Below the pieces are notes generated by a model that saw nothing but the letters and a program-made list of their open reading frames with translations, was not told the DNA's origin and did not search any database. The translations under genes were made by a program, and so were the position numbers. From Rhizobium phaseoli (lineage in GTDB: Bacteria; Pseudomonadota; Alphaproteobacteria; Rhizobiales; Rhizobiaceae): 64,000 bases of DNA. Position 1 is the stretch's first letter. Each line of letters starts with the position of its first letter. Positions 16,464 through 23,830 of the stretch are shown in pieces. The stretch covers positions 1-64,000 of the forward strand of contig NZ_WUFT01000026.1 of the NCBI RefSeq assembly GCF_010668805.1, in the 5' to 3' direction.

Positions 16464-17807
16464 ATGCCATCATCCTATCGATATTCCAAGCTCTTTCGCC
16501 GCTCCCGCGTCTTATGGGGCTCTTTCTCGCTTTGGCAGCCGAGGCTGGTGTTTTGGTGCGGGGCATTGGCAATCGGGGTGATCAGCGTCGGCTTTGCGAA
16601 GCTTGCGGATCTGGCGCAGAAGGGCTTCGGGTCTCTCACCTCGTCCGGTGAATGGGCCTTCCTGTTGCCACTTGTCCTGACCCCGCTTGGCTTCATGCTG
16701 TCGGCCTATCTGGCGGCGACGCTGTTTCCGAACTCGCAGGGCAGCGGCATTCCGCAGGCGATCGCCGCGCGACATCTGCGGGACGAGGAAGATCGGACGC
16801 GGCTGCTGTCGCTGAAGATCGCTTTCGGCAAGATTGTGTTGACGGTGCTCGGGCTGTTCTCCGGCGCCTCGATCGGCCGCGAGGGTCCGACCGTGCAGGT
16901 CGGCGCGTCGATCATGCTCGCCGTCGCCCGGTTCAGTGGCATGGCGCAGGCGCGCGGGCTGATCCTGGCCGGATCGGCGGCGGGCATTGCGGCCGCCTTC
17001 AACACCCCGCTTGCCGGTATCGTCTTCGCGATCGAGGAAATGAGCCGGACCTACGAGTCTCGGGCGAACGGGCTGGTGCTGACCGCCGTCATCCTCTCCG
17101 GTCTGGCGGCACTCGGGCTTTCGGGCAGCTACAACTATTTCGGCATGGCATCGGCTGCCCCCACCGAGCTTCGCGACTGGGGGCTGGTTCTGATCTGCGG
17201 CATCGGCGGTGGTGCGCTTGGAGCAGCCTTCAGCGGCTTCGCGTTGCACTTCGGCCAAAAGATCCGCCGCTGGGCGCAACCACAGCCACTGAAGCGCATG
17301 CTGGCGCTTGCGGGCATCTGCGGACTGGTGATCTCAGTCATCGGCGTGGCGTCGGGAGGCACGACTTTCGGCACCGGCTACGAGCAGGCGCGAGCTGCGG
17401 TCGAAGGCAATGCCCTGCCTCTGCTCTTCTTCGTTGAAAAGCTCGCCGCCAGCTTCCTGTCCATGCTGTCAGGTATTCCGGGCGGCATCTTTGCGCCGTC
17501 TCTTGCCGTCGGCGCCGGTTTCGGCAGCACCGTCGGCTCCCTGCTCGGAACCAGCATCGCACTGGCGGCCATTCTCGGCATGGCCGGCTATTTCGCAGGC
17601 GTCGTGCAGGCGCCGATGACGGCCTTCGTCATCATCCTAGAAATGACCGGCGACCACCAGGCCGTCATCCCGATCATGGCGGTGTCGATGATCGGCTACG
17701 TGACGTCGCGGATCCTGTCGCGCGAACCGCTCTATCACGGTCTTTCGCGCGTCTTTATTGCGGCGGCGATCCGGGCGCGGCGTGCTGTCGAAAGGGAATC
17801 GGAGTAG
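16464..17807 (+). CDS. ClC-family chloride channel/transporter
   Basis: A 447-residue ClC protein. The three anion-selectivity signatures are present: GSGIP, GREGPTVQVGAS with the gating glutamate, and P-G-G-I-F-A-P-S-L-A-V-G-A. About ten helices are predicted and no C-terminal CBS domains follow. Bacterial members are usually 2Cl-/H+ exchangers helping in acid tolerance. Its placement divergent from nhaA suggests a shared role in ion and pH balance. The ATG at 16464 is chosen because the upstream in-frame stretch to 16212 has no helix or family similarity. Confidence 0.88.
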   Translation: MPSSYRYSKLFRRSRVLWGSFSLWQPRLVFWCGALAIGVISVGFAKLADLAQKGFGSLTSSGEWAFLLPLVLTPLGFMLSAYLAATLFPNSQGSGIPQAIAARHLRDEEDRTRLLSLKIAFGKIVLTVLGLFSGASIGREGPTVQVGASIMLAVARFSGMAQARGLILAGSAAGIAAAFNTPLAGIVFAIEEMSRTYESRANGLVLTAVILSGLAALGLSGSYNYFGMASAAPTELRDWGLVLICGIGGGALGAAFSGFALHFGQKIRRWAQPQPLKRMLALAGICGLVISVIGVASGGTTFGTGYEQARAAVEGNALPLLFFVEKLAASFLSMLSGIPGGIFAPSLAVGAGFGSTVGSLLGTSIALAAILGMAGYFAGVVQAPMTAFVIILEMTGDHQAVIPIMAVSMIGYVTSRILSREPLYHGLSRVFIAAAIRARRAVERESE

Positions 17808-17966
17808 CGTGCCTACGCGGACGAGCGACAAACCTGCGCGGCATGCTCCCGGCGTCGAAACGCTTCTCGGGCTGTGCTCGATCCGTCCACCGGCATCGCG
17901 GGGTCGACGAAGGGAGGCGTAAGTAGTCGGTTGGCATCGCGAACATCAATTAGGGAGGAGCACGGA

Positions 17967-18404
17967 ATGAGACGAGCGGCCAGTTGTTCATGCGGCCAGC
18001 TTTCGATAATCGCCGATGGAGAACCCGTCAAAATCTCCGTCTGCCATTGCCGGGCCTGCCAGCGTCGCACCGGCAGCGCGTTCGGAGTGGCCGTCTTCTT
18101 CCAAGCGAATCAAATGGAGACTTCCGGAGCGTCGAACAGCTACGTCCGGTCGGGCGACAGCGGGAGATCGATCGATTTCAGGTTCTGCCCGGTGTGCGGG
18201 TCGACCGTTTTCTGGATGCCGGAGTTCAGGAAAGGTCTCGTCGCCGTCGCCTTGGGATGCTTCGCCGACCCCTCCTCGCTAGCGCCGACCCAAAGCGTCT
18301 ACGGAGAAAGTCGCCTGGGGTGGTATCGCTCGATTTCGGTTAGGCAAAGGCGCGTCGGCAGTGGGGCCTCTTTCTCCAGGCGATTTCCGAGGGCCGCCCC
18401 CTAG
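17967..18404 (+). CDS. GFA-family (glutathione-dependent formaldehyde-activating-like) zinc protein
   Basis: A 145-residue CENP-V/GFA-type protein with the zinc-binding pattern C-S-C-G near the N-terminus, V-C-H-C-R-A-C-Q-R-R-T-G-S-A-F-G, and R-F-C-P-V-C-G-S-T-V-F-W. Named after a formaldehyde-glutathione condensing enzyme, though most members are untested. AGGGAGGAG lies before the ATG at 17967. The last 25 or so residues (R-Q-R-R-V-G-S-G-A-S-F-S-R-R) are unlike the usual ending, so a late frameshift is possible. Confidence 0.8.
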   Translation: MRRAASCSCGQLSIIADGEPVKISVCHCRACQRRTGSAFGVAVFFQANQMETSGASNSYVRSGDSGRSIDFRFCPVCGSTVFWMPEFRKGLVAVALGCFADPSSLAPTQSVYGESRLGWYRSISVRQRRVGSGASFSRRFPRAAP

Positions 18405-18447
18405 TTTGTGATTTCCTCGCGAGCAAGAAAACCATTAATATCCCGGC

Positions 18448-18723
18448 ATGATATTTTCAGCGTCCGCGATAGGTTTGAAGCTGTTCGGGCTCGTGAGCCT
18501 TGCCTTCCACCGACGTCCTGAAGCGACATCGACGGAAGCCAGCGAAAATGTTGTGGTAAGTCTCCTGCTCGACGAATGGTGCAGGCATTCTGCAACGAAC
18601 CGAAACGATCCGAACTCCTACGCCACCATCCGGTGGATCGTCGCGCTTCGTGCAGCGGGTAAGACCGTGGACGAAATCCGGTCCGAGATTTTCACGGAAG
18701 CCGCGGCCGAAGAGGCAGACTAG
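18448..18723 (+). CDS. Hypothetical small protein
   Basis: A 91-residue protein that I do not recognise. A hydrophobic N-terminus (I-F-S-A-S-A-I-G-L-K-L-F-G-L-V-S-L-A-F) could be an anchor or signal. The remainder is soluble with N-D-P-N-S-Y-A-T-I-R-W-I-V-A-L-R-A-A-G-K-T-V-D-E-I, a helical, plausible folded segment. The ribosome site is weak. It could be real, or start further in. Confidence 0.45.
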   Translation: MIFSASAIGLKLFGLVSLAFHRRPEATSTEASENVVVSLLLDEWCRHSATNRNDPNSYATIRWIVALRAAGKTVDEIRSEIFTEAAAEEAD

Positions 18724-19117
18724 GGAGGAACATTCACAGGTTCAATCTCGTGGATCATCAGACCGCCCCGATCGATTCGGAAACGTCATCATAGTCACGG
18801 GCCACAGCGCTCGAAGCTACATTCTACCAGCTCTCCGCGTCGACAGTGCTAAGCTCTGCATTACGCCGCCAGCCGGTGAAGATACCGGCTATTCCCTTCA
18901 AGGCTCACGTCCAAATGATCTGTGTCACGTGGCAACGCTTCGGATTCGCATCTTTGAAACACGACAGAATTTTCTAGTGAGGTCACGAAATTGGCACAGT
19001 TTTTTTAGCAACATCGGGAGAATATGGCTCGCGAGCTATCCGTCGACGCCGTTGCGACCCAACACTTACCGCATCGGCTCAACTTGCAGACCGTTCTCCT
19101 ATTGCGTGCCGCTGTTC
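18724..19117. other. 394-base region before the MarR gene, no gene recognised
   Basis: Neither strand shows a recognisable protein. The last part must contain the MarR promoter. Base composition is somewhat lower in GC than the neighbours around 18930-19020. Confidence 0.4.
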
Positions 19118-19134
19118 ATGTCACATCATGACAT
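19118..19134. promoter_or_regulatory. Operator site 1 (ATGTCA-N5-TGACAT) at the MarR gene
   Basis: ATGTCACATCATGACAT is a perfect inverted repeat with a five-base centre, ending 18 bases before the MarR start. It is the first of five sites of form ATRTCA-N5-TGAYAT in 3.7 kb, and its place suggests autoregulation. Confidence 0.65.
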
Positions 19135-19152
19135 ATGAGAAGGACCATTCGC

Positions 19153-19593
19153 ATGCCTCGATCGGGACGCCGGACTTCTGGCCTGACTGACGACGTCTAT
19201 GAAGGCCTGGCGGGATTCCGGCTAGCCATGAGGCGGTTTTTGTCGTTCAGCGAGGCGGCCCTTGCCGAGGCTGGTGTCACCTCGCAGCAGTATCAGGCTC
19301 TCCTGGTCGTGCGCACGGCGCCGGGCTGGCAGATCAGGCTTCGCGACCTCGCCGAACAGATGCTCATGCAACACAACAGCGCCGTCCAGCTTGTGGATCG
19401 GATGTGCTCGGCAGGTCTCGCGGAGCGGATACCCGCAGAAGATGACAAGCGCAGCGTGCTGATCGGCCTGACGACGAAGGGCGAGCTGACCCTTGAATCC
19501 CTGGCGAAGGTTCATGTTGAAGCAATGCTTGCGCACGAGCCGCTGCTGGCTGAATCCTTGTCTCGGCTTCGTCAGGTGACGGAACTGGCCTGA
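19153..19593 (+). CDS. MarR-family transcriptional regulator
   Basis: A 146-residue winged-helix regulator. The domain runs from S-Q-Q-Y-Q-A-L-L-V-V-R-T through L-R-D-L-A-E-Q-M-L-M-Q-H-N-S-A-V-Q-L-V-D-R-M (recognition helix) to E-D-D-K-R-S-V-L-I-G-L-T (the wing, with the DxR motif). The ATG at 19153 is preferred because AGAAGGA precedes it by eight bases; the ATG at 19135 would place the operator against the start codon. The same palindrome lies upstream of three downstream small genes and one divergent gene, so this protein is the leading candidate for their regulator. Confidence 0.87.
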   Translation: MPRSGRRTSGLTDDVYEGLAGFRLAMRRFLSFSEAALAEAGVTSQQYQALLVVRTAPGWQIRLRDLAEQMLMQHNSAVQLVDRMCSAGLAERIPAEDDKRSVLIGLTTKGELTLESLAKVHVEAMLAHEPLLAESLSRLRQVTELA

Positions 19594-19647
19594 CCGTCAC
19601 TCACCATTTCTTGATCGCGACGCGCTTGACCTCCGAACGCCCTATTG

Positions 19648-19664
19648 TATCATGGCGTGATATA
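19648..19664. promoter_or_regulatory. Operator site 2 (TATCA-N5-TGATA)
   Basis: TATCATGGCGTGATATA carries the same five-base half-sites and spacing as the site at the MarR gene. It is 18-34 bases before the start of the gene at 19682, over the expected -10 region. Confidence 0.65.
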
Positions 19665-19681
19665 AAAGGAGGAGAACAGCT

Positions 19682-20098
19682 ATGCAAAGCGGCGAAGGTG
19701 GCTGGTCCAGCTACCGACCGTCCAAGACCCTATGGGCCTGGTCCATCGTCGGGGCCTCGGCATTGACGATGGCTCTTGGCTTCACCTGGGGAGGATGGAC
19801 GACGTCGGGAAGGGCCAGGGTGATGACCGACATCGCCGTCCGAAACGCGAAGGCGGACCTGGTCGCGGGCATCTGCGTCCATAACTTTGTGACGGCGAAG
19901 GACGCACAGGAGAACCTCAAGGCCCTGCAGGCGAAGTCGTCATGGCAGCGTGACGACTTCATCACCGATGGCGGCTGGACCAACATCGCGGGGATCGACG
20001 GTACTATCACGAACGCGGCGGACGCCTGCGCCGACCAACTCGTGAAGATGAAGGAACTGCCGCAATCGGGAGGAGATGCCGCAGTCACCGACAGCTAG
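19682..20098 (+). CDS. Hypothetical single-pass membrane protein
   Basis: A 138-residue protein with one membrane helix (about residues 18-38, W-A-W-S-I-V-G-A-S-A-L-T-M-A-L-G-F-T-W). A periplasmic domain follows with two cysteines (GICVHNF and AADACADQL) that could form a disulfide. The family is unknown to me; similar short proteins are common in rhizobia. AAAGGAGGAG precedes the ATG. Operator site 2 lies in its promoter, so it is probably controlled by the MarR protein next door. Confidence 0.7.
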   Translation: MQSGEGGWSSYRPSKTLWAWSIVGASALTMALGFTWGGWTTSGRARVMTDIAVRNAKADLVAGICVHNFVTAKDAQENLKALQAKSSWQRDDFITDGGWTNIAGIDGTITNAADACADQLVKMKELPQSGGDAAVTDS

Positions 20099-20170
20099 AG
20101 TTCAGGCCGGAAGTGATGAGTTATCTGGCCCTCGCGAGGCCCGTCCGAAATGATTTCGGGCGGGCCATTG

Positions 20171-20479
20171 TTACGCTCTGAAATCGCCAGCGGCCTGCGA
20201 ATCCAATGCCTGGAGAACCTCTCTGGCCATGAGGTGTGCGGCCATCAAGACCGCAGGCGACAACGGTCTGCCGTCGCGCGCGTCCTGGCATATTTTCAGA
20301 AGGCCCAGCAGCTCGATCGGGTTCTCGATGAATCCGTCCAGCGCGTCTTCAAGATCCTTGGGAAACTGCGATCCGACCTGGATCGCGAGCTCGCCGTCCT
20401 CCCTTAGCACTCCTCGACTGATCAGAATCATTTCAAGCCGCCCTATCCAATGACCGAGTTCGGCGCGTGTATCGATCAT
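20171..20479 (-). CDS. Hypothetical protein downstream of a response regulator
   Basis: A 102-residue, mostly helical acidic protein (L-G-H-W-I-G-R-L-E-M-I-L-I-S-R-G, E-D-G-E-L-A-I-Q-V). Not recognised. GGAGGGGG precedes the ATG at 20479. It follows the receiver-domain gene by 22 bases on the same strand and is probably co-transcribed with it, so it may belong to that signalling pathway. Confidence 0.6.
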   Translation of the reverse strand: MIDTRAELGHWIGRLEMILISRGVLREDGELAIQVGSQFPKDLEDALDGFIENPIELLGLLKICQDARDGRPLSPAVLMAAHLMAREVLQALDSQAAGDFRA

Positions 20480-20501
20480 GTCGTCCCCCTCCCTAGCTTG
20501 T

Positions 20502-20904
20502 TCAAACGAAGAGCCGCATTCCTCCTGGCGGGACGCCTCGTTCGCCTTCGCGGATTGTTCTCAGATATTCGAGAACGTCCCGGATCAAGTTTGGATGGGC
20601 GGGTTTCGATATCAGGCCGATAACCTTTGAAAGATCGGTTTCAATCAGTTCGGGGCTTCCCGTGACCATGACGACCGCGACGCCGAAATCGCTCGCGAGA
20701 TACTGCCCGATCCGCGGACCGGTCGCTCCGTCTCTCAGGTTGACGTCCACCAAGGCAATCGTGCTGAAGGCAGCGAACTGCTGCACTGTCTCAAAGCTGT
20801 CGGCTATCCCGGAGATCTCATAGCCAAGTGTCATCAGAATATCCTCAAGATCAGACGCGATTCATCATGTCGTCTTCGACAATCAGGATTTTCTCCCCAG
20901 CCAC
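20502..20904 (-). pseudogene. Response regulator receiver protein, frameshifted
   Basis: The start is a GTG at 20904 after AAGGAGG, reading M-A-G-E-K-I-L-I-V-E-D-D-M-M-N-R, the acidic first strand of a receiver. The frame then hits a stop, while the rest of the domain (S-D-L-E-D-I-L-M-T-L-G-Y-E, phospho-Asp in I-A-L-V-D-V-N-L-R-D-G, lysine in L-I-S-K-P-A) continues in the neighbouring frame. Removing one base at about 20856 restores a normal 125-130-residue single-domain regulator. If genuine, the protein is dead unless translation restarts at the ATG at 20834, which loses the first acidic residues. Operator site 3 lies in the divergent region upstream. Confidence 0.75.
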
Positions 20905-20966
20905 CAATTTCCCTCCTTCGTTCATGCTGCATTCATGATTGACAATATGGGCGAACTGTCAAAGAA

Positions 20967-20981
20967 TGTCACCACATGATA
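20967..20981. promoter_or_regulatory. Operator site 3 (TGTCA-N5-TGATA)
   Basis: TGTCACCACATGATA matches the half-sites and five-base spacing of sites 1 and 2. It lies between the divergent receiver gene (start 20904) and the 42-residue membrane protein (start 20996), so it could act on either. Confidence 0.55.
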
Positions 20982-20995
20982 TAAGGAGCGAGCCC

Positions 20996-21124
20996 ATGAC
21001 GAAGACAGCCTTCCTCTCCGCTGTATTTGCCTGCTATGTCGCGGTCATGTTCGCCATCGCTTCCATCCCCGGCGAGACATCTTCCGAGGTCTCGCAGGCT
21101 CAACAGCTACAGGCGGTGAATTGA
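20996..21124 (+). CDS. Small single-pass membrane protein (42 aa)
   Basis: MTKTAFLSAVFACYVAVMFA is followed by a short polar tail (S-I-P-G-E-T-S-S-E-V-S-Q-A-Q-Q). One helix fills residues 4-24. It may be a signal-anchored peptide; the tail is Gln/Ser-rich. AAGGAG lies nine bases before the ATG and operator site 3 is 15 bases further up. The function is unknown. Confidence 0.6.
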   Translation: MTKTAFLSAVFACYVAVMFAIASIPGETSSEVSQAQQLQAVN

Positions 21125-21179
21125 ACTCTGGCGCAGGGCGGCGAAAATCAACGATGAACTGTAGCGTCGGAGCGTGACC

Positions 21180-21272
21180 GTGTCCCCTGATAGCAAGGTT
21201 TTTCTGGTCGCCGTCGTGCTATTCGTCGCGGCGATATGGGGCGGAGCGATCTACGCCTTCCTGCAGCTCTGA
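21180..21272 (+). CDS. Very small single-pass membrane protein (30 aa)
   Basis: A GTG at 21180 reads M-S-P-D-S-K-V-F-L-V-A-V-V-L-F-V-A-A-I-W-G and ends at 21272. Nearly all of it is one membrane helix. CGGAG lies seven bases before the start. It follows the 42-residue protein by 55 bases on the same strand. It is short enough that chance cannot be excluded. Confidence 0.5.
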   Translation: MSPDSKVFLVAVVLFVAAIWGGAIYAFLQL

Positions 21273-21281
21273 CCCTCACAT

Positions 21282-21298
21282 ACATCATCACGTGACAT
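21282..21298. promoter_or_regulatory. Operator site 4 (CATCA-N5-TGACA)
   Basis: ACATCATCACGTGACAT has the same spacing; the left half differs from consensus by one base. It lies 64-80 bases before the start of the gene at 21362. Confidence 0.5.
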
Positions 21299-21361
21299 TT
21301 TCTGCTGAAAACGGAACCGTTGCGCGCGCCGCTCATTACTCCTGCCAAGGAGATATTCGAC

Positions 21362-21589
21362 ATGCAACGCTCGCTGATCCAGCCAGACCACGCCTATGTG
21401 TCGCGCGATCCCGGACGACCGCGTTACGTGTCCCGGATCGAAAACGGCATCATCGCTTATCGCCAGTACCTGTTCGGCATCCCCTTCTCCAGGACGGCGA
21501 CTTTGGACGATTTTGCCAAGTGGGCGCATGAGGACGTCGAACTGAGAGAGCGACGCGACGTATTCCAGCCGCCGCGGCAAACCGCTTGA
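21362..21589 (+). CDS. Hypothetical protein
   Basis: A 75-residue soluble protein (QPDHAYVSRDPGRPRYVSRI then ENGIIAYRQYLFGIPFSRTA), rich in Arg and aromatic residues. Not recognised. AAGGAG is nine bases before the ATG at 21362. Operator site 4 is upstream, so it belongs to the candidate MarR regulon. Confidence 0.6.
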   Translation: MQRSLIQPDHAYVSRDPGRPRYVSRIENGIIAYRQYLFGIPFSRTATLDDFAKWAHEDVELRERRDVFQPPRQTA

Positions 21590-21745
21590 TAACCGGAGAG
21601 CGGTTCAACGTTGATGGCGACCCAGAGTAAAAAAGCCGTTCTCTATCGAGAAACTGAATTGAAGTGCGCCTGCGTTGCCGGTGGCGATGGCATTGTGGAT
21701 GATCACGAAAACCTTAGCGCTGTGACAACGATGGAAGGGGCTGAA

Positions 21746-21958
21746 ATGCACGCCGAACAAGACGAGTCCTTTTACAACGTCCGCAGCCTACGGCGCTGCT
21801 ATGGCATTGGTCGGCACGAGGCGGAGCGGCTTCTTCAGCGGTTTGGCAACTCGAAGCAGGAACTGGATCTGCTCCTTTCGGCCCGTGGCAGGACTCCCAG
21901 GCATCGCCCGAAGGAACTTGCGACACTCGAGCAGAGAGCCCCGTTTGGAATAGGCTGA
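21746..21958 (+). CDS. Hypothetical protein (helical, rhizobial type)
   Basis: A 70-residue protein with N-V-R-S-L-R-R-C-Y-G-I-G-R-H-E-A-E-R-L-L-Q-R-F-G then S-K-Q-E-L-D-L-L-L, a helix-turn-helix-like layout seen in small rhizobial proteins that follow the pattern YGI-x-x-x-EA-x-x-L-x-x-x-FG. The ATG at 21746 follows GAAGGGG. The frame is open upstream to 21611 but that part lacks similarity and a ribosome site. Confidence 0.5.
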   Translation: MHAEQDESFYNVRSLRRCYGIGRHEAERLLQRFGNSKQELDLLLSARGRTPRHRPKELATLEQRAPFGIG

Positions 21959-21967
21959 ACACGCCCC

Positions 21968-22456
21968 TCACTTGCAGTGGGCAACGCGCTCTAGCGCCGC
22001 TGTCACCCCTCTCAGTGAATAGGTATAGGTCGTACGAGTGCCTCGCGCCGACGTCGCATTCAGCGTCATTTGGCTGCCGGACCGAAGTGCATTGACGAGT
22101 TCCGGTTCGAGAGCGGCGTCGGAAACCCAGGCGGCGTTGTCCTTGACGAACATCTTGAAGGTCTTGTCCCCGACTGAAACCTGCACTGTCGAGCCAGTTT
22201 TCAATGCGTATCCGAGGATGGCTTCGGGTTCATTACCGCCCCCCTTCTCCGCCGGCGCAATCAGGAAATAGTTCTTTCCATGGTCCACATTGACGGGAGC
22301 AGATTCCTTCGGCACCGAAAGCGCATAGCAGACCCGAGATCGGTTCCTCGTAAAGGAATACACGCCCCAGTCGCCGCTTTGAGACACCATCCTAGCCGCA
22401 GCATGGGCGGCCAATGGCATCGATGCGGCGACAGCAAGGCTGGCAAGCTTCTTCAT
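21968..22456 (-). CDS. Invasion-associated locus B (IalB)-family periplasmic protein
   Basis: A 162-residue exported protein with signal peptide M-K-K-L-A-S-L-A-V-A-A-S-M-P-L-A-A-H-A. The mature part has the IalB pattern: G-D-W-G-V-Y, C-Y-A-L-S-V-P, the Y-F-L-I-A strand, G-Y-A-L-K-T-G-S-T-V-Q-V-S-V-G-D, and the final Y-S-L-R-G-V-T-A-A-L-E-R-V-A-H-C. Two cysteines (one near the end) probably pair. In Bartonella IalB affects erythrocyte invasion; in free-living rhizobia the role is unknown. A TTTTTTCCTCTTCC stretch upstream gives GAAGAGGAAA before the ATG. Confidence 0.82.
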   Translation of the reverse strand: MKKLASLAVAASMPLAAHAAARMVSQSGDWGVYSFTRNRSRVCYALSVPKESAPVNVDHGKNYFLIAPAEKGGGNEPEAILGYALKTGSTVQVSVGDKTFKMFVKDNAAWVSDAALEPELVNALRSGSQMTLNATSARGTRTTYTYSLRGVTAALERVAHCK

Positions 22457-22501
22457 TTTTTCCTCTTCCTGAAGTGTCGAAATTAACGCTCGGGGCCGGA
22501 C

Positions 22502-22765
22502 CTAGCGGGGGTTGGTTGCGCGTTTCCCGCGCAAGAACCGGACCTCTTCGAAGGTGATGCACCCGTTCACGACGTGGCCCTCCCAGACTCGGTTTCCAAG
22601 CTGGCAGGTGACCATGAGGCCTTCGCTCTCACCGACGGCGGCGGTTGAGGAAACCGTGACGAGATTCTGGGTGCGATATCGCTGAAACTCTCTGGTCGTG
22701 AGGCCCAGACGGTCGGCAAGCACTTCGTCTGAAAGTAGGGATTTGGGGTTCGGGACGTCGGACAT
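22502..22765 (-). CDS. Hypothetical protein
   Basis: An 87-residue protein: PNPKSLLSDEVLADRLGLTT looks like a short helical or HTH-like start, followed by a beta-rich part (L-M-V-T-C-Q-L-G-N-R-V-W-E-G-H-V-V-N-G). Not recognised. Operator site 5 lies 28-44 bases upstream of its start on the same strand, making it a candidate member of the MarR regulon. Confidence 0.55.
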   Translation of the reverse strand: MSDVPNPKSLLSDEVLADRLGLTTREFQRYRTQNLVTVSSTAAVGESEGLMVTCQLGNRVWEGHVVNGCITFEEVRFLRGKRATNPR

Positions 22766-22792
22766 GTTGAAGGTCGAGCTCGGGCCGCATCA

Positions 22793-22809
22793 ATATCATG
22801 CCGTGATAT
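22793..22809. promoter_or_regulatory. Operator site 5 (ATATCA-N5-TGATAT)
   Basis: ATATCATGCCGTGATAT is a perfect 17-base inverted repeat with a five-base centre, the best match of the set. It lies upstream of the minus-strand gene starting at 22765. Confidence 0.65.
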
Positions 22810-22976
22810 ACTTCTTTCCGGACTGGCGGTTCAACCCCTTGGCGCACGGAAATGGTCATCTGCCCGATTTTGATGGAGAGCCGAACTTATCCCGCGTCCT
22901 ATCTGCCGGAAGAATGCGAATGATGTTCAATTTTTCAGATTTCTGCTAAAACGTCTCTCCTGAAGGAGTAGGTGTC

Positions 22977-23204
22977 ATGTTCGCAGCGACTTTAGTACCG
23001 GACGCATTCTATTGGGCCAGACCCCTCAAGCGGAGTGATGGTCGCCTCACCGTCGTCCAGATATCGACAGTCTTCGGCGTAGATCAGGACTATTGGACTC
23101 TGGCGGTGCTGGGGAGCGATCAGCACCAGATGATCGGCGACTATGAAATTGTCGCGCTCGCAGAGCCTCCTGAAGACCAATCTATACGTCTTGCGGCCGA
23201 ATAG
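22977..23204 (+). CDS. Hypothetical protein
   Basis: A 75-residue protein (MFAATLVPDAFYWARPLKRS, Q-I-S-T-V-F-G-V-D-Q-D-Y-W-T-L-A-V-L-G). It looks like a small beta-rich domain with no known family. GAAGGAG lies nine bases before the ATG. Single gene. Confidence 0.55.
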   Translation: MFAATLVPDAFYWARPLKRSDGRLTVVQISTVFGVDQDYWTLAVLGSDQHQMIGDYEIVALAEPPEDQSIRLAAE

Positions 23205-23233
23205 CGGAATAGCGGTGGGTTTTATTGCCCGCA

Positions 23234-23503
23234 CTATCTATCGCGACGCTTGTCACGTGCCCAATCCGCAGGTCGCAGATCGTCTCGCGGGTGCGCGATG
23301 CGGCGAACGTACTCGGCGATGACAGGGTCGTCGGTCAAATGCCTCTGAAACTGCACCTCGTCCATTCGGCCGGCGCGATAGGCATTTACTATCTCTTCTT
23401 GGGCTGCGGTTAAGGTTGCCTGACCCTCAGGCTCTGGCGGGACGACGCCGAGCTGGGTAGGCACAGCCCCCGTAGCGCCTTCTTTTTTCTCACAATCGTC
23501 CAT
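23234..23503 (-). CDS. Hypothetical protein
   Basis: An 89-residue acidic protein with a disordered, Pro/Glu-rich start and a helical end (A-A-Q-E-E-I-V-N-A-Y-R-A-G-R-M-D-E-V-Q-F). The ATG at 23503 follows GGAGGAGG at seven bases; the frame extends upstream to 23533 without a ribosome site. Function unknown. Confidence 0.55.
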   Translation of the reverse strand: MDDCEKKEGATGAVPTQLGVVPPEPEGQATLTAAQEEIVNAYRAGRMDEVQFQRHLTDDPVIAEYVRRIAHPRDDLRPADWARDKRRDR

Positions 23504-23545
23504 CGTAACCTCCTCCAAGGCGCGATCGCTCACGGCATCGTCAAG

Positions 23546-23830
23546 CTAGTGCTCTTGATGGAGCGCCCATGTCGCGATGGTGCACGAATGGATAACATGG
23601 CCATTGGCCGTTAGTTCCAGCGTCGCTCGCAGTAGACTTTCCTCGAAAAGACATTGAATTCCGAAATTTCGTGGACGCTGGCGATAGTCCCCACTCGCAG
23701 CGCTTAGGGTCGCCAACACTGCCCGACCGGCCGGAATGAAGGTGCATACTAAGGCGATAGGTATGCGAACCTTGCGTGCAATGCGCACTCCCTGGAGGAA
23801 CCTCTTCCAAGGAGTGCGCGTGGCGCTCAC
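23546..23830 (-). CDS. Doubtful small ORF coupled to the oxidoreductase
   Basis: The 94 codons begin at a GTG that overlaps the stop of the oxidoreductase gene by four bases (GTGA), a typical coupling arrangement. The product (I-P-I-A-L-V-C-T-F-I-P-A-G-R, E-L-T-A-N-G-H-V-I-H-S-C-T-I-A-T-W) resembles nothing I know. The overlap is the main reason to list it. Confidence 0.3.
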   Translation of the reverse strand: MSATRTPWKRFLQGVRIARKVRIPIALVCTFIPAGRAVLATLSAASGDYRQRPRNFGIQCLFEESLLRATLELTANGHVIHSCTIATWALHQEH

